In this document: positions 1-15,400 of the stretch, piece after piece | Numbering within the stretch: position 1 is the first letter of the stretch | How the letters are laid out: each line of letters starts with the position of its first letter | Origin: Brugia malayi | Taxonomy: Eukaryota; Nematoda; Chromadorea; Rhabditida; Onchocercidae | Reading direction: 5' to 3' | NCBI RefSeq assembly: GCF_000002995.4 | Contig: NW_025062475.1 | Span: forward strand, 11,908,187 to 11,972,186 | DNA length: 64,000 bases | Position numbers and translations under genes: made by a program | The notes under the pieces: model-generated | Databases searched by the model: none | Told to the model about the DNA's origin: nothing | Seen by the model: the letters and a program-made list of their open reading frames with translations, nothing else

Positions 1-196
1 GCTTTGAATTACTGATGAGTTCGTTCATCGTTTTTAGCTTTATTAACTTTTCAAGTATTACAAGAAAAGAAAATAAGATAAACGAATAGATTTTACGGGA
101 AAGAGATAATTTTTTTGGGATTGAACAATTTCATGATTTCAAATTATTGATACAAATGTGTAGCATAAGATCTACTAAAATCAATAATAAAATTTG

Positions 197-202
197 TTTA
201 TT
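197..202 (-). terminator. Candidate polyadenylation signal of the RS-domain gene
   Basis: AATAAA on the minus strand, about 280 bases after the stop codon at 482-484. A second copy lies at 39-44. The 1-481 stretch is otherwise AT-rich with no open coding frame that I can support, and is taken as 3' UTR and downstream spacer. Confidence 0.4.
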
Positions 203-481
203 TCATCATGAATAAAAATTACTGATCTGCATCTGTTTCATATATTATGCAGAACAATATGCAACAAAACTAATAACAAAGAAACATTATATCATCGATT
301 AATGATAGCGCTTTAAAAGATGTTGAAAATTTAAACTACGATGAAATGATGAACGGTTAAGAAAATTCGCTAGTAATAACATTGATGGCTGTAGTGAAAT
401 CAAAATAAATGTTAAGAAATGTTATAACAAAATTTTAAAAGACAAAACGAAAAAAAAGAAAAAAAAAAAAAAAAACAATGT

Positions 482-3400
482 TTAAGTATTCTTTCTAATT
501 ATTTCTGGATTGAGATGTATATTCGAGCTTACCGCTCCACCAGTTAAACATTTCTTTAGCTGTTCTAACAATGCCAATGCACTCTCATTCGATCCACCTA
601 TACGTTGTTGAAGTTCCTGAAAAATATAGACATAATTGAAAGTATAACATACCAGGAAAATAATAAAGACAAAAAACAAAAAAATAAATAAAGAAAAAAT
701 AAAATAAAATAATAATCTCATTTTCCATCTTAAATTTAAAATTACAATTCATTTTCCTATCAAAGAATATACTAATATGTTTATAATCAGTATTATAATT
801 AACAACTCGATCTCATTTACCTTTGTGTCATTCAAGTCTTTCTGTATAAATCTCTTTTTACCACTCTAATAGAAATAGTTCTGCCTGAACCTCTCTTAAT
901 TTTTTTTTTTTTTTTTTTTTTAAATGGAAACGAATCTTAAATCAAGCAGTATTATTAATAGAAACATTCATGATTTGTGCTTTTGATTTATCCCATTTAT
1001 AATTAGCATCATAAAATTTAACGAGAATAAAGCGGCTTATAAATATGGATACACAGTAATCTAAGGGACATAGATACACATAAAAACATCGAGAAAAGCT
1101 ATATGAGCCTTTTAATTTGATTCAGGGAAGTTCATAAAAATTGCCTTAACTTGATTATCTAAAAATACAGCTTTATAGCTATATATGAACTTGCTTTCAT
1201 ATCTTGCATTCTAATAAGTGATTAAATTAAAAAAAAAAAAAAACGACTGAATATGGCTTATAAACTTTCATATAAAATATAAATAAGCTTTAGTTTTAAG
1301 TTTAACTATGAACAAATTCTCTCGCCATTTTTTCTGCCTATCAAAAACTTCATGACAAATTTAAAAACGGCATATGAAAACCAGCTGCATTTTTTTTGTC
1401 AAAAAATGTGAAATCAATTAAGCCTCTTCCCAAGTCAAATGCAATACTTACCAAAATCAAAGTGTTCGGTGCACTAGATTCTAGCCGTTGTTTATTATCA
1501 TTGCTCAATGCATTCTGATACTCCTTGATATCGGCATCATCATTAATACATTGTTTAAATTCACATAGCTTACTCCTTAAATAAATAATAAGTAAGTGCG
1601 CTGATTACTGAAATCATAAAATCATAGTAATTTGAAATTTTCTAAAACAAAGTTTGAAAAAGAGCAAATAATGCATATCTTATTAGCATATATTTGTTTG
1701 CATTTTTTTTTTTTGATTACATATGTAATAAATAACATTTCCAAATCCACTACAAATCACAAATTTGATGATTACGGAATTGATTAAGAAACGTGTTCAA
1801 AGAGTGAATAGGTTATTTCCTTGTATGATTCCATAATGGTTAACAACCCCTGTACTATCTATTAAAAAAATATAATTAAAAGCATAAAAAGTCACAAAGC
1901 CACAAAAATTTTTTGAAAATTTTGTAGAAAATATATCAATATTTGTGGTTACATCATGATTTTAAAATTACTTCAAAAAAAAAAAAAAAAATTAATGATA
2001 TACAGAAAACTGGTAATAGATGTACTATAACGAAATTATCATCAAACTCGTCACTGCTCCATGTTATTTCAAAATTATGGGAAAGTTAAAAATGTTATGT
2101 ATTACACTGATGCTCCCTGTATTTTATCTTGATAAGACCGCTAATACAGCAAACTAGAAATTGTAGTATAAGAACGGGAAATTTCTATACAGTGACCACA
2201 TGAATCTTAATTTGAATTGATTTTGTTCAATTTCAGGAATACATGCATACATAATTATGCATAGTTCCAGTTTTTGAGTGGAAATTCCCTCGCTCAACGA
2301 AACTTCTCTATGGCTAATTTTGCCCAACTGAAAAAACAGGTATGGTATTCATAGAAATTCCAAAATGTTCAGCGAAACGGAAAAAAATGAGAATAGTTGA
2401 GCAAAAAAAAGTGCTCAACTATCGTAACATAGCATGAGAATTTGTATTGTTATTTCGCTCATCCAAGGCCTTTTCGAAAACTTAAAGAAACACAAAAAAA
2501 AAAAGAGTAAAAATGAATAATGAAAGGAATGAAAAATAGAGCGCGACTATTTCTAACAATTTTGAAAATCCTAAAAATTAGAAAGTTGAAGAAACCAATA
2601 ACTGAAAGGCATTTTCTTTAGCTTTTCTTTTTCATTTAATAATATCACTCTTCAAAGAGAAAATTATCTGATATCATTCAACCGAAACTGCTGTGCAATC
2701 AACAGTAACAATCGTTAAATATGGGCAAAAAGATTAAAATGCATTTCGTTCCTATATTCTTGGGCATTTTCAACGCTTAGATTTTCCCCGATTTTATTCT
2801 AAGCTGAAGAATACTCTAAAAATAAACATTCAGAAATAAATATTATTTATGTTCAGCAGTTCTATCACATGACTCTAGAAGTTTCTGACTTCATATCAAA
2901 AAAAAAATTAAGATGAAAAAGAGACAGCATAAACTACAAAAACAGAGAGAGAGAGAGAGAGAGAGAGAACAAAAAAGGGTATGGAATATGCAACACTTTG
3001 GATGAAGGAAAGAAAGGGATATTTTACCCGTAATTAGCCTCAACGAGTCATAAATCGTCTCCACTAAACGACCATAGAAATGGGATTTTCTGTCGTTTTC
3101 ATCATTGCAAAACCACGGATACACATAGCACATATGTAGACCGGACATACACTTTTATGTAGCACAGACACAAATGTATCCATATAAATTTCCTAATATA
3201 CTTAATTTGGGGGTAGAAACATATGCAGTAACGTTTTGGTTATCATTTGACGGGCAAATTTCAATCTTCATATTAATTCCGAAATCCGATACTTTTCTTT
3301 AATTGCGTGAAACTGTCACATTTCAAAGTTAGCCAATAAAAGAGTAAACCGTTAATGTTAAAAAAAGTGCCCTTCAAAACGTGAACTATTAAGAACCGTT

Positions 3401-6400
3401 TTAGCAACGCCACACTGTCTACTGTACAAAGATTTAAGTCCCTCTGAATTATCGCATTTTCAAAAGCGGAGATTCTTTTAAATGAAGAAGCAATATATGT
3501 AAAGAAGTTACCGTATATGTTATATTTTCACATTTTTAAAACTAAAAAAAGTCAACCATTTCAAGATTGAAATTTTTTGTATCCAAAGAATTCTCTTGTA
3601 ATTACTTATTTTCATTAAAGAAAAAAAAGAATTATTCTTACTGGTTGGAGTGCATAATGACAGCTTCTCTTCCAGCATATCGTTTTCGTTTCAGCAATTT
3701 CCTCTGCAATATGAATAATTCTTCAATTAATAAAGTAAATCAGCAGAAAAAAAAAAGAAAAACGAAAACTTATGTGTATGCATAACTTGGGTTTACGGTA
3801 CTATTATAAATAGAAGAATAAACAACTTCCAGATGTTAAATATTTGTCTCATGCTTCACTGGCACTAAACCACGGAAAAAAGTCTCATAAAATGCGCTGA
3901 TTATCTAGTCTGAGAAATCGAGTCTGGCACACCTTTTCCACATCAGAATTATTTACTTATGATTTAAAAAGTATCACAAAAAAAAATATTACCATCTGTA
4001 AAAATTCTTTTTTTTGCATAGATAAGCAAAATAATAGTTCTATATAATAGTTCGATAAAAATCTTCCCCTCCATCCCATCCTCTCTTTCAACCTTTTCAA
4101 TAGTAATGTAGAAAAAAACTCATTGATAAAGCATACTTTACATATTATTAACACTGTATTCCGCAAATTATTATAACTAATAGGGGAGCTGCGAACAATA
4201 AAATAGAAAAGGAAGAATAGATGATATTATATGATAACTTAAAAAGAAACATCAGTTACTTCGCCAAACTTTTGCTAATCACTTTTAGTACACAATCACT
4301 GTACACTTCTCTACAGAAGAAAAATAATATCCATAATTGAACAAAATATCGATAATTGAATATCTGATATATAAACAGTTTTTTAATTTATTCAGTCCTT
4401 GTTATCAAAAGTGTCGAGTGTGGTAGCTTAAATTACTAATATATATTTGGTAAAAAAACTAAAACGATTTGAAATGACGATTTAGCTACCATGATTCCTT
4501 ATTCTTTTGACTTAGAAATACATTATGTCACTTTGATATGTTCCTTATGTAGCTTAGACAATTTTCTGTAACATGAAATCATTACAGTAACCAGAAATAA
4601 AAGGAATAGATCAATCAGATCATTTGATCATACTCAGGAAATTCCAAAAGCAGACAAGAAAACAATATATTAAATCTTAATCTTCAAAAAAAAAAAAAAG
4701 AAACTATTTTTCAAAAGCATCACCCAAACAAGTTATTCTCTGCTGGAATCCTATGACAAAAATTTGTTAATGTTTCAACAGTTCACATTTCCTTCTTGAG
4801 AAATTACTGACAAATGATACTGTAACACCATTCCACATATATCTTTCGAAGTGACAAAAATTCCCAGGAAACAAATTATTGCTAAAATATCTGTGAATGG
4901 AACTACGGTATTTGAAGGCAGCAGAAATACCATGGTAAAACTGGAAATTTTTACAAGAGTAGAGTAACAAATTCTAAGGATGAAATATATGAGCTAGAAA
5001 AAAGAAAATCATAGTGAGTGCCAGTTTAGTTACGTATACCAAGAAAATATTTTGTCACATGATGGAAAAGAAGAACAAGAACTGTAAAAAAAAAATCAAA
5101 GGAGAGAATAAGATGGAATATAAAATATACCCGAATCAGTATCCCAAAAAATAATTGAAAAAAAGTTTAGAAGTATTGGTAGTAAAAGGAGGTGAAATTC
5201 TTTAAAATGTAGGAGAACAAAAAGAATGTTTTAATTTTTCTCTTTTTTTTTTACCTATTTTTTTTTTTTTTATAAAATATGACAATGATAGCAGATGATT
5301 CGATGATGAGTAAAGAGAGGGATACGGTAGCGAGAAAAAGATTAGAAACGTGAACAAACCATCATCACAAGTTTTCCAACTCCGCTTTTTTGTCTGAAAG
5401 AATTTCTAACTATTCTCAATTTGAAAACATTCTTTTCAAGGTAAGAATAAATTTTAGAAATCAATAGCAAAGCAAACTGAAGAATGTTTAATGCAAACTA
5501 CATAAGCAATAAATGGTAAAGAAATGGAATAACAAAATGCTAAAATGAAGTGTTGAAAAGAATGGTACTTCAATAATGTACCATTGTTAAATTCATTCAA
5601 GAAAAAACCACAGAAAAAAGTTGAAATAGTACTATTTTGATAGCCAATTTATGTGATTAAGACTGAGAAAATGTCTTAAAAGACAACAATTTAGTGAAAT
5701 AAAAGTAGAGGGTTAAATATTTTTAACCATTTTTAACCAAAGTTCCCCCTATTCTTTACTAGTTAAATATTTTTTTTTTTTTTTTTTTCACAATGAATAT
5801 ATTACTTTTCCTAAAACATTCTAAATGAAAAACTCTAGCCCATTTCATATTCGGTAGGCTTCCAAAGTAGTATTATCCTCACAACTATATACTGAACCTA
5901 CTTTTACAATTGAGTTTCCAGTCTTTCTCCTTACAAAAAGAAAATCTTTCGTAAAAGTCAAGATTAAACTTCTCCGAATTAAACGGATTATTTTTTACAA
6001 GTAAATAATACTGATAAAGCATGAATCATCAGAAAGACAAAATCTGCTGTGCAAGAAGTGACTGAAGAAAATGGATAGGTACAAATGAGGAACTACTGGA
6101 ATGCATAAAAGCAAAAATAGATTAATAGATAAGTCGTGATATGATTCATTATGGTAATAAATGAAACGAATGTATTTGCAAGAAAGTTATATTACAGATT
6201 TACTAGAGCTGCTTAATGAAGTGTATGGCAAAATAGGTACCCTTTTCAGATGTTAGGTGGCATTCCGTATCACATGATTGATGGTAAATATCTGAAACAT
6301 TAAAGTTGAGTAATTAGAAGTGAACTCTTAATGCAAAAGAGGTAGTGCAAGGGATAAGAGATAACTCAGAACAATCGCATTATCTTGCAGGATTGCAGTG

Positions 6401-9400
6401 GTCCTATACACTTGTCCCTGTTACAATGAACAACAAATAAAAGTAATTATACATATTTGAAAGATGAAATGAACAGATAATTCCTAAAACAGCCAATGAT
6501 TCATCTTTCTTAGGAGATATAATCTTATACAACAAATTCAGAATTTGAAAACTCAATCCTCAAAGATTTTGTAATTTTATGGAAAGATCCCTTAAGTTTA
6601 TTCTTAAAACTCTTCCCGAACAAATTCTTCACTTCAAACTGTAAATGTTATGAAAGCTTTAATCGTCAAATTTACACGTGTTTCTTGAATTTTTTCAAAG
6701 ACTTGTAAAATTTTTAAATGAAGAGAATTTCAAAAAATGTCTAATATAGTAGGTGAAATTGTTTGAAAAGATTAACAGCACAAAATGTATGAAATAGTTT
6801 ATATTTGAAATTGAATATACCGACCATGCAGAATAAGAAGAATGAAAATGACACTATGATGAAGATGGGTGGAAAGCTTGAAGGCACATGATCGGCGAAA
6901 GCAAAGTCGTAATACCCATTCCGGATAATGTTATGTGATGACCCTCTACGATAGCAGTAGCTATTTGGAAGATGATGAGACGAGAAATGTGGCAATTTTA
7001 ACGATAAATTGCTCCAATTCAATGGGTTATCTAATACATGATTATCTCAAACAATACACATATACTATGCTTTCATTGATTTACGAATAACTGAAAAAAA
7101 ACATAGAATGATCTTCAATGATCTTTTTTAATGCTAATATAGGAAGCAAAATTGTTGAAATTGAATCATGAAACATTATGAGAATGCATGGAAAATTTCA
7201 CGCAATTTCAGATAGAAAATAAACAATAATGTCGCTTTATACTAAGTTTAAATTATCAAATATGGGATTACTACTTGCTTACATGAATCAAATGATCAAA
7301 TCACGATTTTTTTTATATCTTAAGATCGAATGTAAAATTTTGGTGAGTAAAAGTGCAAACCTTTTACAAAGCTCATATATGACTATTTAGCATTCAATGG
7401 CGCTGTACTTAATAATCAAATCTTCTTTCTTCTAATATCGAATGAAGTTAATTCCAGTCCCACATAATTCCTTAGTTATCTGCTATATGAATTATCAATC
7501 ACCAATATATTCACAAATCCACTTTTACTCATTTTAATAACAACTTTTCCGTACCCCATTTTAAGAGAAATATATATATATATTTCAAACAAAAATGTTA
7601 AACAGAACATGTTAACAATTTCTTAAATTGTATTCTATCCGTCCAGCTTAACTGCAAAGACTCCATAAAGAAAAGAACATTACGACTATATATTCAAATG
7701 TTTCTCACTTACACAAAACATTCAGTTTCATGTTTAGTTTAATTTCACTTCGAAACAATGACTTAGCCTAACCAGCTGGATGACTTAAAACAATCAAATT
7801 AAAGCTTCATGATCTGCGTGGCAGCGCGTTTCCTTTGATTGTAGCAAATAAAAAACTCATAAAATGGGAATATCATCAAACAATGGCACCGCGGCACAGC
7901 AGCAATAAATTAACACTATAATTGAGCAAAAAAAGAAAAAAAAAAATGGTCTTTTTCATTTCTCTTTTTTAGATAAGTTCATTTATTGACTGAGATGGAC
8001 CAAGTGATGAAAAAACATCAAAATATTCAACGGATATCACATGAACGACTTTTGCTCAAATAATTCATACTGTTTCATTTTAATGGTGTGATATTAATTT
8101 CAAAAAAAAAAATCAAAAAATTTTTGGACTGCACGAAAATCACAAATGAGGTGGAATTAAACAAAATATTATACTACTTGGAAGGTTCCTTGAATATCAG
8201 TTTTAATCTTACTGCCAGTGAAAATACAAATAATCCTAAAAATCATTCAAAAATATACAAAATCATAACCTAAATTATCCTTCAGTTAAAAAGTCATAAC
8301 GTTTAATAGTTAAAAGAAGATAATGATAAATTCATTTTTAATACTCAGATGTATGTCATTCGATACACTGGATAATTTATCCTTACTGGTTAACGACATT
8401 AATTGCAAATAACGCTCGTAAAATATGTATTTTGCTAGCATCTTAAGGGAATGGCATTCATTGAATCTATAGAACTGTAATAATTTAACAAAAAAAAAAA
8501 AAAAATCAACCTTATGTGAAGATGAATAGTCCTCCGAATCATCTGTTTCGCTACTGTCTGAAGTATCGGCAAGCAAAATTTCATCAACACTAGTGTCAAC
8601 CGATCGCTCACGAGCTCGCCGCATTGCGATAGTAGCACGTAGGCGCTCTCTTTTTAGACGACGCCGTTCAGCCCTTAGATCGTTCATCAACCTTCTTGTT
8701 TTGCTTCGCAATGCTTCATATCTGGAAGACACTTGCAGTTAACAGTCTCACTAATATGGGAATAATACACGAAAATCTGAATTTATCAAATTGCAACATC
8801 AGAAAGAGGCAATCAGAAAAGAATTACCAGAAATTAATGTTACAAATTGAATTTTAATTAAAATTCAATGAGAGTTTATTAAAGATAAATTAATAAATGT
8901 GGTGATACCTTAATCTGCTCAATTCATCTTCTTCATCCTCTTCCCACTTTCGTTTAAGCATTTCTTTTTTTCTCCTCACATCCCTATCCTTTAAATCTAT
9001 CTTAGCACTTGTACAGGCTTCTTGGACTCGAATTTCAGGTGTCGCAATTTGTTCAGTTCGTTCCATAACATCAACTGCCACTTGCACTCCTTTTGGTAAC
9101 GGAACATCGGCTAAACTGTGCCCAGTAAATGTAGAATCATTACCACTTGGTTGATTAAATTCTTTTATTACTTCTGTTTCAGTGGCCGAATTTGAAACGG
9201 TCACTTTCGACTTGACATATCCGCGCAGTTCCTTCAACTTATTCATTGCCTCCGCGATATTACCCGATTTCAGTTTTTCTGCTTCTCGAGCAGTAATTTC
9301 ATTGAAGTCGCTGTTCAAATCTTTAAGTTTACTTGAAATCCTACAAATATTTGGAAATGATTTGATAACATCTACATTAAAAGGCAATTCGAAACAACAT

Positions 9401-12400
9401 TAAGTGACTTCCAAGGAATGTCGAAAAAAAAAAAAAAAGTGCAAAGAATTTTTATTAAAGATATTAGTTTGCTGGTTTCAAATTAAGGAAAAGGTTTACC
9501 CATCATCTTCGAGATCTACTGTAATTTTTGTTTCTTTTTTAGGATTCACCGGCTCATAATTTTGTTTCGCTTTCTTTTCCAAGTTAGAAATATTGGCATT
9601 ATCACCAGGAACCTTCAATATCTGTAATATAACAACTCAAAGTTATCGAAAACAAAAACACTTTATGTATTATAATTGATAAAATTAAAACAACTCACAT
9701 GCAGCTTATATTAACAAGTTTTTTTGGTATAATTTTTATAGTCAATAAAGTTTTTGTCTGTTTTTTTCAAATTCAATCTATTATAAGAAGTATTTTTGTT
9801 TGGATGGAAACAAATAAAACCGCAGAAAACCAGTTGTAAACATACCTCATCAACAAAATCGAATGACAAAACTGATGATCGAATAATGCCAGCACTGTTG
9901 AAATCCTCTCTAAGTTTGATAGCACTCTCTGTCGCTTTAGAGTTCACTGTGAAATTCACTGTAGGAGAAATACTCTGAAGAATATATTCATTCAAAAAAA
10001 AAAGTAAAAATAAAAAAAAAAATTGCTTTACAATTTCTTCTGTTGTGTAAAGGTAACTATGAAGAAGTTTCTATTTAAGCGAACAATAAAACAAAAATCT
10101 TTTTAATTGAACTTATATCGTTTGCCAAGATATAAAAGAGCCAATTAAATCAATTTAAATTAGGAATGCTGCTTTTGTATCATACTATTATTCTTTCCTT
10201 TCACTTTTCTACTTATTAGCTCTGAATTCTTAATTGTTAATGCATAAAAGAAACGCTAACTATAAAAATTAAAAATTTCCGCAAAACATTTAGCAAATTA
10301 AAATTTATCAAAACATCTACTTTTGTATTACAGTTTTCGGCTAGTTGTTCAGCAGGTTTTTTCCATTCTCCTGCATTACTGTTTTCCTCTTCTGATTCAG
10401 ACGTTGCATAATTAACCACTTTTTCCCTTGTTCTGGAATGGATCAAATTTTGTCTATAAAATTGATCAAATAGTTCAGATATAAAATGATTAAAAGAATA
10501 AGTGTTTTAAATTATATATATATATATATTTAACTAATTTGATCTTATATTCCTATTATATTTTGAAATTGTCAACAGCAAAAATATGTACATAATTGAA
10601 TATGCTGAAATCCAATAATAATAAATTGAATAAACAAAAACATATAACAATACTTATTTGAATAGTATAACGAATGATCAGAAAGCAAAAATGAAAAGAA
10701 AAAAAAAAAAGAGAAACAAGTCTATGAAATAAAAATTACCTTGGTGATGTATCCTTTCCCGTTATGATTTCACCATCTTCCAGCGTTTCGTTTGAGATCT
10801 TCTTCGTGACAACATTTCTTTCTGTGCTAGTATTGCGACGTTCTTTCTTCTTTTTTTTCTCTTTCTTCTTTTTTGCTCTCTCCTGCAAGAAATTGACAAA
10901 TAAAGGCTTTAATTTATCATTTTCAACTTCAAATTTTCAGTGGTTAGAAAAAACTAATTAAATATTCTTACATTTTTACATTCATTCAGTTCTTTTTTCG
11001 TAATACAAGATACTTCTGCTCTTTCATCCTCAAAATGACTTAAGGATACATTCCTGAAATGAAAAAATCTGTCACCAATTATTAAAAATATAGATATATA
11101 AGCGAACAAACTGCGTTCTAAATGAAGGGAACATTAGCCACGGTAATAAGGTCAGTGGCGGATTTAGGAAAAGGAAAGGTAAAGTTGAAACAAAAATTAA
11201 TATGAAAGTGATTATACTTACACATTCAAATCTGCTTCTTTCGACAGGACTGACGACGTCTTCCACTTGTCATCTAATTCACTTTCAACCATAAACGGGC
11301 TTGACTTTCTCTTCTCTCTCCTAAAAAATACCGTTTAAATATCATGAAAAATTTAATAAATTGGTGACAGCTTTGATGAGAAAAATAATAAAATCCACTA
11401 GTGTAACTCACTTCTTGTGGTGACTCTTTTTTCTTTTTCTATGCTTTTCTTTGGTTTTCTTGTGTTTCTTTGATTTTTTATCTGACATGTCCAGCTCTTT
11501 TACCGAACTCCTAAAAATCGCGATATTATTATGAGCAAATCTAAATTTTCTTTTTTCCTAAATAAATTACTGAAATTCAAACCAAGAAGGGAATATCCCT
11601 TCTTGAAGTTAGATTTTATCTTTTTCACTGACTTCGCCTCTTCATCATTCATGGATATGTCCGTTAATCTCTCCACATATCAGATCTCCCCCTGAAAGGC
11701 TTTGTAATCGTCATTTGACCTTATATGCAAATAAGTCATCTGGCGCATAAATTTGTACAACACTCAGTAATATAAATCTAAAAACTATACTTTTCACTGC
11801 CGGGGCTTGCTGAGTGATGGGATGATTTGTGCACATCAACAGTATCCTCAATAGATTCCAGATCTTCAGCTAGTTCTGGTGATTTTCCAGATTTATGCTC
11901 TATGATTTCTGGAACATCGAATTTGAACAAATTTATGAAATTACGAATCTGTGACAAATAAAATTTTTTGAAGAAATTTTTTTTTTTCTGAAACGTTATG
12001 CTTATCAAATCTATTGTTTATTTTTTTTTTAATGCTATGTTTATCAAATTTGTCAAAAAATCAGAATTTAAAAGTATGAAACATTACCCGGAGAATTATG
12101 GCGATCAGAGCTCGTTTATCAAATCTATTGTTTGTTTTTTTTTTTAATGTTATGTTTATCAAATCAAAAATAAATTTTTCTGAAACGTTATGTTTATCAA
12201 ATCTATTGATTTTGAGAATTTAAAAGTATGAAACATTACCCGGAGAATTATGGCGACTAGAGCTCCGATTACGACTATCTGTAGTCTTACATTGTGAACC
12301 AGAACGTGCAACGGAGGAGTGCCGCGAAGCAATTGGTGATTCAGTCCGACTTTTTGACTGTTCGTAATAACTACGGCTTCTGCTTGATTTGTCACCTGCT

Positions 12401-15400
12401 GGCGTTAAATCCCGGCTTGTACTCCTGCAAAATTTTCAATGCCTTTTTTGAAGATGCCTTTTTTGAAGATTACTCCAATTTACAACAAATAGTTCAAGGA
12501 AAACTGAAGACATTTTGGACCACCATAATTTGCACTAAGGTAACGTTCCTTAACAGCAATGGCATATAGTAACTGAAACAATCCGCAAAATTTTCCCTTA
12601 AAAATCGAATTTGGTATTAACACCAAATGATGCTTAACGTTTTATAAAAATGTACTTGAAAATTTTCAAAACTTAAGTAATTTGAATATGTAGCCACCAA
12701 GATAGAGGAAACTTTAAAATTTATGAGAATGTATAAAACAACAAAATCAGTTGATGACCTTTCATGTCGTGAAGATCTGCCTCTAGAGGAGGAATGACGT
12801 CTTCGATATGGATATCTTTCTTCAGCTTCAGGGGTCCAATAACGTCGGTAACTACGACGATCATAGTGAGAACCTTCATGTCTGTAAAATCGATCTCGAC
12901 TTCTAGACCGATATCTGCTACGATAGTAATGATCACGTGGTGTACGACTACGAGTTCGGCTTCTGTGTTTTATCCCTCGAGAACGACTTCTACGATGTGA
13001 ATCATGACATGATGATCGACTTCGTGAGCGTCTATGCCTGCTTTCACTTAAAAATTTGCTCATCATTAAAATCCATACGATCTACCAGAATTTATTTACA
13101 AAGAAGTATACAAAAGATACATACAGAATGATTCTTTTGAAGAAACAACGTCAGTAATTTGTAAATTTAAAACCTACCTTCTTCGTTTTCTTCTTTTCCC
13201 TTTCGACCCATCACGATGGCGCATCTTTTTCTCGGAACGTTTTTCACGTGAAATCGAAATAGATTCATCGTTGTCATCACGTTTTCGCAATACCTGATTT
13301 TCGATTTTTGACTCATAGCCGACAGATAGCCTTGTTCTTGTTGCCACCTAAAACATGTAATTTCAATTCGTTTCACTGATATAAAATACTGATGAAATAC
13401 TGCTGTAAAATAAGTGGACTGATCTTGAAAAGTCGTTATTCGATTCTAGCATAATCAAATAGTTTATAAATTGCTCATTTCAAAAGAATTCTAATCCTAT
13501 GCTTCCACAGAAAATTTAAATGACATGGATTAGTATAAGGGAACCTTTTCTTCCTCAATATCTTCTTTATCTTGCGGCTCTTTTTCTGAGACAGCGTTCA
13601 GCTTAACCGGACTGTCTGTCAAAACAAACTTCGGCTGCTTTGCAGAAATGAATTCATTCCCCGATCCAGACATTCGCTCATCTAATTTCGTCGTAATCAC
13701 TTTTCCGAAGGCTTCACTATTCGCTTGAAATTCATTTCTTAAATTCCCACACAAATCTGGGAATAATTTCGGATTTTCAAAGTTTTCCACACCACCACAT
13801 GTTCTGACTTCTTTGCCTGGTATATTCATAATAACTGGAGCAGGTTCTGGTTGCAGGACGGCGTTTTGCATCTTCACTTCTAAATCATCACTAAAATTTC
13901 TGCCCAGTTTTTGCATAATCTGCGAATCCAGTGATTTCGGTGAACTAGTGAGTGCCATATTAAATGACTTAATAACTTCAGTATTATCAGGTTCTACAGC
14001 TATGGATAGGTCTGGTGTTGGAGCATGCGTCGGAGGAGGAGGAGGCCGTTCCTTTGGTGATTCTATTTTGCCAATATTTTCCGGCGAATCGCTTGGCTGT
14101 CGAGGTAATAGTGCATGCTCAGCGGATGTATTTATCGATTCATTAGAGGGCAACACTGCAACTGAGGAATGAGCTACATCACGAAACTTTTTGCGTGAGA
14201 ATTTTAGTTGCATTTCAATCATTTTTTTGGTTTTTGCCTTCAAAGCAGGGTCAGGAGTTGCTTTTTTCTCCACATCACCAGATAAAGCAGATCCATCTGA
14301 AACTGGTGGTGGAGGCTGTGTTGATGGTGGAGGTGGGACACACGGCGGCAAATCAATGTCTTCAGGCCGAACCTGAAATTCGATCAGAAATACTGAAGTG
14401 AAATAGAAAACCAAGTCAGATTTTTTCTATTAATATCTCTTCAAGATTTAAATTGAAATTTTGACTGAAATTGTTCACCTTTTTTAGCAATTTCATATTC
14501 TTCGCTTTCTGCTCATACGTGTCGTTCGTAGCAGTCGGTTGCACTTCAGAATGACTTGAACTGCTTACTTTCTGAATTATGTATAGATTCAAAATTATAA
14601 TTTCAATAATACAAAGAAAGTTTTACATTGGAAATTACATTCAAAGATTAGAACGAATGATAGCTAATAGAGAGATGGAAACGCTTTGTAGAACGACCCA
14701 ATCATTGCAAATTTTTAGCAATTCTGCAGATCTAACTTGATTTTATATTATATTCAATTTAGAAATTAAAGACAACAAACTTGTTCTGCGGTGTTCTTAT
14801 AATAACGATTGTAATAGTCGTTCCACTGCAAAGAGTACTGATATTCTTCTTCAGTGAGAGGAGTCATACCTGTAAAATATAAGAGTAGCAAAACTAAATA
14901 ACAGATAACAAAAGCCTACCCATTAAGTCGTAATTTCGTTTTACCACTTTTCGCCTTTTTCAGGCACTGATACAGTACAGCCTCAGAGAGTTTCGGCTCA
15001 GGCGAGTAACATTCGAGGCGGATCATTGATTTGCTCGATTCCACTTCTAGCACACACACAGAAAACATCGATTTATGCCTACAAATCGAGCCAAATACCA
15101 ATAATGCCAATTTACGCTAGTACTTTTCTAATCCTTTCAGTGCCTTCTGTTCCATTTTTCATAGAAAAGAATTTACAACGAAAAACAAATCATAGTAAAG
15201 GAAGAACAGAACATGACTGTAGTGATGCAATACGCGCCGCTATAGTAGCACTGGCCGCACTCCTCTGACTGTTGTTTTTGGTTGCCCAAACTAACCGTAG
15301 ACTGAAAAGGCTAAACATAAGCTAAAATGTTTCATGATAAAAAGCACAGAAACACGGATAACAAAACTACCATCACTGGCTAAATGAATGAGAGGTGTTC

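Noticed and set aside
2163..2329. Minus-strand 57-codon open stretch behind a TTTTTTCAG acceptor (begins LGKISHREVSLSEG)
   Set aside because: Its phase does not fit the neighbouring exons of the RS-domain gene, the peptide is unconvincing, and no partner exons were found.
3028..3089. Exon-like minus-strand segment encoding KSHFYGRLVETIYDSLRLIT
   Set aside because: Its phase would fit after the exon 3642-3703 but not before 1452-1575, whereas 3642-3703 joins 1452-1575 directly in frame. The acceptor GACAG is also weak. A frame-changing cassette exon remains possible.
15110..15305. GC-richer segment with a TTTTCAG acceptor between exons of the RS-domain gene
   Set aside because: In the required phase it meets a stop codon after two codons, so it was left as intron.
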